A DNA stretch of 10,355 nucleotides, from the NCBI GenBank assembly GCA_937919295.1, contig CALFRX010000160.1:1-10355 (forward strand). The letters are read 5' to 3'. Shown piece after piece: positions 7,627-10,355 of this stretch. The translations under genes were made by a program, and so were the position numbers. Source of the DNA: an uncultured Peptococcaceae bacterium (lineage in GTDB: Bacteria; Bacillota; Dehalobacteriia; UBA7702). The notes below the pieces were generated by a model. That model did not search any database. It was not told where the DNA came from and saw only the letters and a program-made list of their open reading frames with translations. How positions within the stretch are numbered: the first letter of the stretch is position 1; each line of letters begins with the position of its first letter.

Positions 7627-7627
7627 T

Positions 7628-8554
7628 ATGGAAAAACAAAAGCTTATGGCCATTCTTGGCCCCACCGCCACCGGTAAGAGCGAACTTGCCGTATTATTGG
7701 CAAAAGCCCTGAACGGAGAGGTGATTTCCGCTGATTCCGCCCAGGTTTATCGAGGCCTTGACATCGGCTCCGCAAAAATCAGCGAAGGGGAAAAGCAGGG
7801 AATACGTCACCATCTCCTTGATATTGCTAGTCCCAAAACAGACTATAACGTTGGCCTTTTTCAAAGAGACGCTCAGGCGGCCATCGAGGAAATCGCCGCC
7901 AGAGGAAAACTGCCCATCCTCTGCGGCGGCAGCGGCTTATACGTGAACGCCGTCATCAACAGCAACTATCAACTGGGGAAAGAAACGCCCCAACCGCTGC
8001 AACGGAAAGAACTCCTGGCCATGGAAGCAGAAAAAGGGGAGGGGTTTCTCTACGCAATGGTTCGGGAGAAATTCCCCAACCGCGCCGCAAAGATTCATCC
8101 CCATGATTATCAGAGGATTTTAAGAGCCCTGGAAATGACGGAAGATATCACCGCAGATAGGGAAAACAACTGGGAAAGCCCTTACGCGCTTTCGCTTTAC
8201 GGCCTGACCATGGATCGGGAAGCGCTTTATCGGCGGATTGAAAACCGCGTTGAGCTGATGTTTGCAAAAGGACTTGTGGAAGAAGTTCGCGCCCTGCTCA
8301 AAGCCGGTTGCAAGGAAGACGGCAATGCCATGTCGGCATTGGGTTATAAGGAAATCCTACCTTATTTGAGCGGTGACCGCGATCTCCAAGAAACCAAAGA
8401 ACTGCTGAAAAAAAGTACCAGGCATTTCGCAAAGCGCCAGCTAACATGGTTCCGACGGGATCCCCGGATCATTTGGTTCGATGTTTTAACAGATGGCGGA
8501 AACCAATCCATCGCGGATAAAATAATACTTCTTGAAAAAAGGCTCTCCTCATGA
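7628..8554 (+). CDS. miaA: tRNA dimethylallyltransferase
   Basis: MiaA transfers a dimethylallyl group from DMAPP to N6 of A37, making i6A, the substrate of MiaB. In the 308-residue protein I see the P-loop GPTATGKS (11-18), SADSAQVYRGLDIGSAK (34-50, with D36 the expected catalytic Asp), HHLLDIASP (61-69), CGGSGLYVNAV (99-109), HPHDYQRILRALEM (157-170, usually HPND), LGYKEI (238-243) and KRQLTWFRRD (269-278). Length is typical. The reading frame is open further upstream, but that stretch lies inside mutL in another frame and has no family features, so I take ATG 7628, one base after the mutL stop. No good Shine-Dalgarno is present, so translation is probably coupled to mutL. Its last codons contain the -35 and TG of the hfq promoter. 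Confidence 0.97.
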   Translation: MEKQKLMAILGPTATGKSELAVLLAKALNGEVISADSAQVYRGLDIGSAKISEGEKQGIRHHLLDIASPKTDYNVGLFQRDAQAAIEEIAARGKLPILCGGSGLYVNAVINSNYQLGKETPQPLQRKELLAMEAEKGEGFLYAMVREKFPNRAAKIHPHDYQRILRALEMTEDITADRENNWESPYALSLYGLTMDREALYRRIENRVELMFAKGLVEEVRALLKAGCKEDGNAMSALGYKEILPYLSGDRDLQETKELLKKSTRHFAKRQLTWFRRDPRIIWFDVLTDGGNQSIADKIILLEKRLSS

Positions 8555-8560
8555 TAACAT
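8532..8560 (+). promoter_or_regulatory. hfq promoter inside the 3' end of miaA
   Basis: TTGAAA (8532-8537, 5 of 6 to TTGACA) is followed after exactly 17 bases by TAACAT (8555-8560, 4 of 6 to TATAAT), with TG at 8552-8553 giving an extended -10. Transcription would begin near 8567, leaving an AT-rich leader of about 50 bases before hfq. The sequence CCTCATG (8547-8553) and CATAGAGG (8558-8565) form a small imperfect palindrome around the -10. Confidence 0.65.
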
Positions 8561-8606
8561 AGAGGTACAGAGTATCGTTATTTATTTTGCTTTAGTTTAT
8601 TTTTTT

Positions 8607-8611
8607 GGAGG
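8607..8611 (+). promoter_or_regulatory. Ribosome binding site fixing the hfq start
   Basis: GGAGG lies seven bases before ATG 8619, immediately after a T-rich stretch. The frame is open back to 8532, but this site and the homology both place the start at 8619. Confidence 0.85.
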
Positions 8612-8618
8612 TAAAACC

Positions 8619-8855
8619 ATGGGAAAAAGCGTAAATCTGCAAGACTACTTCTTAAACCAGGTGAGAAAAGAAAGCATTGCCGTTGTGATTTATCTTGTCA
8701 ACGGTTTCCAAACCAAAGGACTTGTGAAAGGATTCGATAATTTTACCGTCGTTCTTGATTCCGACGGAAAACAGAATCTTATCTATAAACATGCCATTTC
8801 CACCATCATGCCGGCAAGACCCATCAATTTCAACGTAGAAAAATCAGAAGATTAA
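8619..8855 (+). CDS. hfq: RNA chaperone Hfq
   Basis: Hfq is a hexameric Sm-like protein that binds sRNAs and A-rich mRNA segments and affects their pairing and stability. The 78-residue protein starts with a short N-terminal helix containing NLQDYFLNQVRKE. Proximal-face residues Q8, D9, F39 (GFDNF at 38-42) and the Sm2 motif YKHAIST (56-62, with K57 and H58) are all present. Tyr25 sits at a known distal-face position. The lateral rim reads R16-K17-E18 rather than the arginine-rich patch of E. coli, as in Bacillus Hfq, and the C-terminal tail is short and acidic. It follows miaA by 64 bases, with its own likely promoter and a terminator downstream, so it may be expressed both with and without the repair genes. 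Confidence 0.97.
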   Translation: MGKSVNLQDYFLNQVRKESIAVVIYLVNGFQTKGLVKGFDNFTVVLDSDGKQNLIYKHAISTIMPARPINFNVEKSED

Positions 8856-8879
8856 AGAGAAGCTCATAAAAAGAGAAAC

Positions 8880-8916
8880 AAAGGGCTATAACAATCATTG
8901 TTACAGTCCTTTTTTT
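8880..8916 (+). terminator. Rho-independent terminator after hfq
   Basis: AAAGG (8880-8884) pairs with CCTTT (8908-8912). The inner arms GCTATAACAA and TTGTTACAGT also pair, with one mismatch and one G-T pair, around a three-base loop, and a run of seven T (8910-8916) follows. It ends the long run of genes that begins at miaB. Confidence 0.9.
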
Positions 8917-8961
8917 ATGGCCGCAGCCTTATTTAACCCATAGGGAGCATGGAGAAGATAG

Positions 8962-10239
8962 ATGATAGTGAAATCCTTAGAAAAATCTGAAAAATCTGGT
9001 GAATTTGAAGAATCTCAAGCATTTGAGAAATTTCAAGAAATTGAAAAAGCCGGTATGGCGGCAGTCTGTTCCTGGACCCGGCGCTACGAGCCCACGGAAT
9101 TTTTTAACCAGGCAAAGGTTTTGCGGGCCTTTCGCGCCCACCGCGTGAACTACCAGGATTTCCAAATCAGCAGCGGCTACGGCATGGGAGATACCGGCAG
9201 AGATAAATTAGAAAGCATCTATGCCGAAATCTTTCACGGAGAAGACGCTTTGATCCGCCAGCAGATCGTCTCCGGCACCCACAGCATCACCTTGGCGCTT
9301 TTCGCCATGCTTTTACCCCAAGATAAAATGGTTCTTTACGGGGAACCTTACGATACCCTCTATAAAGTGCTCGGCCGCACCGAAAAGGATCCGGGCAGCC
9401 TAATGGAGCTGGGGGTTACCTATGAAATTCATCCCTTCGGCGAAAAGGAGACGATAGGAGATGCCATTGACGAAACAACAAAGGTCTTTTACCTCCAGCG
9501 TTCCAAAGGTTACAGCGCAAGAAACGCTATGACCATCAGGGAAATGGAAGAACTGATCACGGCGGCAAAAAAGATCAATCCGAAAATCATCGTTTTCGTC
9601 GATAACTGCTACGGTGAATTCTGCGAGGAGAGGGAACCTTTGGAAGTTGGCGCTGATTTGATCGCCGGTTCCCTGATCAAAAATGCCGGCGGCGCCATCG
9701 CGCCCTCCGGCGGTTATCTCGTTGGCAGAGCCGACCTAATCGAGCGTGCCGCTTACCGGCTTACTGCTCCCGGCATCGGCAAGGAAGTCGGCCCCAGCCT
9801 CATCAGTAATGTTAGTCTCTATCAGGGTATTTTTATGGCGCCTCACATCGTTTCCGAAGCCCTCAAAGGCAGCGTCTATTTGAGCGCCGTGATGGCAGCT
9901 CTTGGTTATGACGTTTTGCCGAAACCCAACGATCCTCGGAGCGACATCGTAGAAATGATCCGTTTCGGCGCTCCCGAACCGTTAAAAGCCTTTTGCCGCG
10001 GGATTCAAAAGTACTCTCCCGTTGATTCCCACGTCCTACCGGAAGCCTGGGATATGCCTGGTTACGAACATCAGGTGATCATGGCCAGCGGCGGTTTTGT
10101 GGAAGGTTCCTCCATCGAACTCAGCGCAGACGGACCTTTAAGGGAGCCTTATAACTGCTATGTTCAAGGAGGAATTAGCTTCCCCTACGTCAAATTCGTC
10201 ATCGACAGCATCCTCCAGGAGGAACTGCAACTAAAATAA
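8962..10239 (+). CDS. ynbB: PLP-dependent methionine gamma-lyase-family protein (YnbB / 'aluminium resistance' family)
   Basis: This 425-residue protein belongs to the fold-type I PLP enzymes of the Met_gamma_lyase (aluminium resistance) family. Its true substrate is not established, and the aluminium name is historical. Family stretches seen are NQAKVLRAFRAHRV (49-62), SGYGMGDTGRDKLE (71-84), IVSGTHSITLALFAMLLP (102-119) and GEPYDTLYKVLG (127-138). VDNCYGEF (213-220) holds D214, expected to contact the PLP nitrogen. AGSLIKNAGGAIAPSGGY (235-252) holds K240, the expected Schiff-base lysine. The gene near hfq matches the B. subtilis neighbourhood, where ynbB lies between hfq and glnR. GGAGAAG (8951-8957) supports ATG 8962. 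The first 30 residues are repetitive and Lys/Glu/Ser/Phe-rich, unlike the rest. No clear promoter was found in 8917-8961. Confidence 0.93.
   Translation: MIVKSLEKSEKSGEFEESQAFEKFQEIEKAGMAAVCSWTRRYEPTEFFNQAKVLRAFRAHRVNYQDFQISSGYGMGDTGRDKLESIYAEIFHGEDALIRQQIVSGTHSITLALFAMLLPQDKMVLYGEPYDTLYKVLGRTEKDPGSLMELGVTYEIHPFGEKETIGDAIDETTKVFYLQRSKGYSARNAMTIREMEELITAAKKINPKIIVFVDNCYGEFCEEREPLEVGADLIAGSLIKNAGGAIAPSGGYLVGRADLIERAAYRLTAPGIGKEVGPSLISNVSLYQGIFMAPHIVSEALKGSVYLSAVMAALGYDVLPKPNDPRSDIVEMIRFGAPEPLKAFCRGIQKYSPVDSHVLPEAWDMPGYEHQVIMASGGFVEGSSIELSADGPLREPYNCYVQGGISFPYVKFVIDSILQEELQLK
8980..8997 (+). repeat. Exact 9-bp tandem repeat in the YnbB-family N-terminus
   Basis: GAAAAATCT occurs twice in a row, encoding EKS-EKS (residues 7-12). 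It is embedded in a wider AT-rich, Glu/Lys/Phe-coding stretch (about 8962-9051) with further degenerate copies of GAA-rich units. Confidence 0.75.
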
Positions 10240-10273
10240 ATAATTATATACCATTTATCGATAAACAGCTAAC

Positions 10274-10297
10274 AGCCGGTTTCTGATGAAACCGGCT
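10274..10297. terminator. Perfect 10-bp hairpin after the YnbB-family gene
   Basis: AGCCGGTTTC (10274-10283) and GAAACCGGCT (10288-10297) are perfect inverted repeats around a TGAT loop, 35 bases after the stop at 10239. On the plus strand only TT follows, so the classical T tract is absent. On the minus strand the downstream sequence is moderately T-rich (TGTTAGCTGTTTAT). It may act as a terminator for one or both directions between converging genes. Confidence 0.5.
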
Positions 10298-10355
10298 TAG
10301 GCCGTCGACAAAGTCTGATACGCGGCGAACTCTCTGTCCCGCGACTGCTTGAGTA
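10297..10355 (-). CDS. Possible C-terminal fragment of a convergent gene
   Basis: Read on the minus strand, a frame open from the window edge encodes LKQSRDREFAAYQTLSTA and stops at TAA (complement of 10297-10299), right beside the hairpin. Placement of a stop next to a hairpin is what a convergent gene would give. A second minus-strand frame is also open through to about 10246, and the fragment is too short to recognise, so this is tentative. Confidence 0.2.
   Translation of the reverse strand, partial: LKQSRDREFAAYQTLSTA

Noticed and set aside
7523..7627. Longer version of miaA starting inside mutL
   Set aside because: The added 35 residues overlap mutL codons in another frame, have no MiaA family features, and the normal N-terminus with its P-loop starts properly from ATG 7628.
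8532..8618. Longer version of hfq starting inside miaA
   Set aside because: GGAGG at 8607-8611 and the Hfq family N-terminus both fit ATG 8619; the upstream codons run through the promoter and T-rich leader.
1..10355. CRISPR arrays, tRNA or rRNA genes, insertion sequences, phage or toxin-antitoxin genes
   Set aside because: No spaced direct repeats, cloverleaf-like segments, transposase frames or terminal inverted repeats were seen; intergenic spaces are short and explained by promoters and terminators.

Overview
The window reads as an ordinary, gene-dense stretch of chromosome from a low-to-mid GC Bacillota (Firmicutes), most likely Clostridia or Negativicutes. Three things point there: a YlbF-family gene between miaB and mutS, a Bacillus-like short Hfq, and a methionine gamma-lyase-family (YnbB / 'aluminium resistance') gene just after hfq. 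The assignment rests on gene order and protein character only. Nine complete protein genes, all on the plus strand, fill almost the whole window. I see no rRNA, tRNA, CRISPR array, insertion sequence or phage gene.

Layout: (1) bases 1-112 hold no complete gene, only possible tail frames of an upstream gene and a 32-base all-purine run ahead of ogt. (2) ogt (113-589) is a one-gene unit closed by a strong intrinsic terminator. (3) An IMPACT/YigZ-family gene (685-1320) has its own extended -10 promoter. (4) A second extended -10 promoter with a perfect TATAAT precedes a tight run miaB - ylbF-like - mutS - mutL - miaA (1379-8554), in which mutS/mutL overlap by 8 bases and mutL/miaA are one base apart. 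(5) hfq (8619-8855) continues the run but also has a good promoter inside the end of miaA, and it is closed by a clear terminator. (6) A PLP-dependent YnbB-family gene (8962-10239) follows, ending near a perfect 10-bp hairpin and what may be the tail of a gene on the opposite strand.

How the genes fit together: ogt reverses O6-alkylguanine damage, and MutS/MutL carry out mismatch repair. MiaA and MiaB are consecutive enzymes making ms2i6A at position 37 of tRNAs, and they flank mutSL. Hfq is the Sm-like RNA chaperone. The mutL-miaA-hfq order is the one also known from Escherichia coli. The YlbF-like protein carries a four-cysteine tail that fits the Fe-S-binding Y-complex regulators.

I found no convincing new system. 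The points most worth a second look are a Glu-to-Asn change at the last position of the MutL endonuclease motif, several beta-clamp-like peptides in MutS and MutL, the cysteine tail of the YlbF-like protein, the hfq promoter embedded in miaA, and a repetitive AT-rich N-terminus on the YnbB-family protein.
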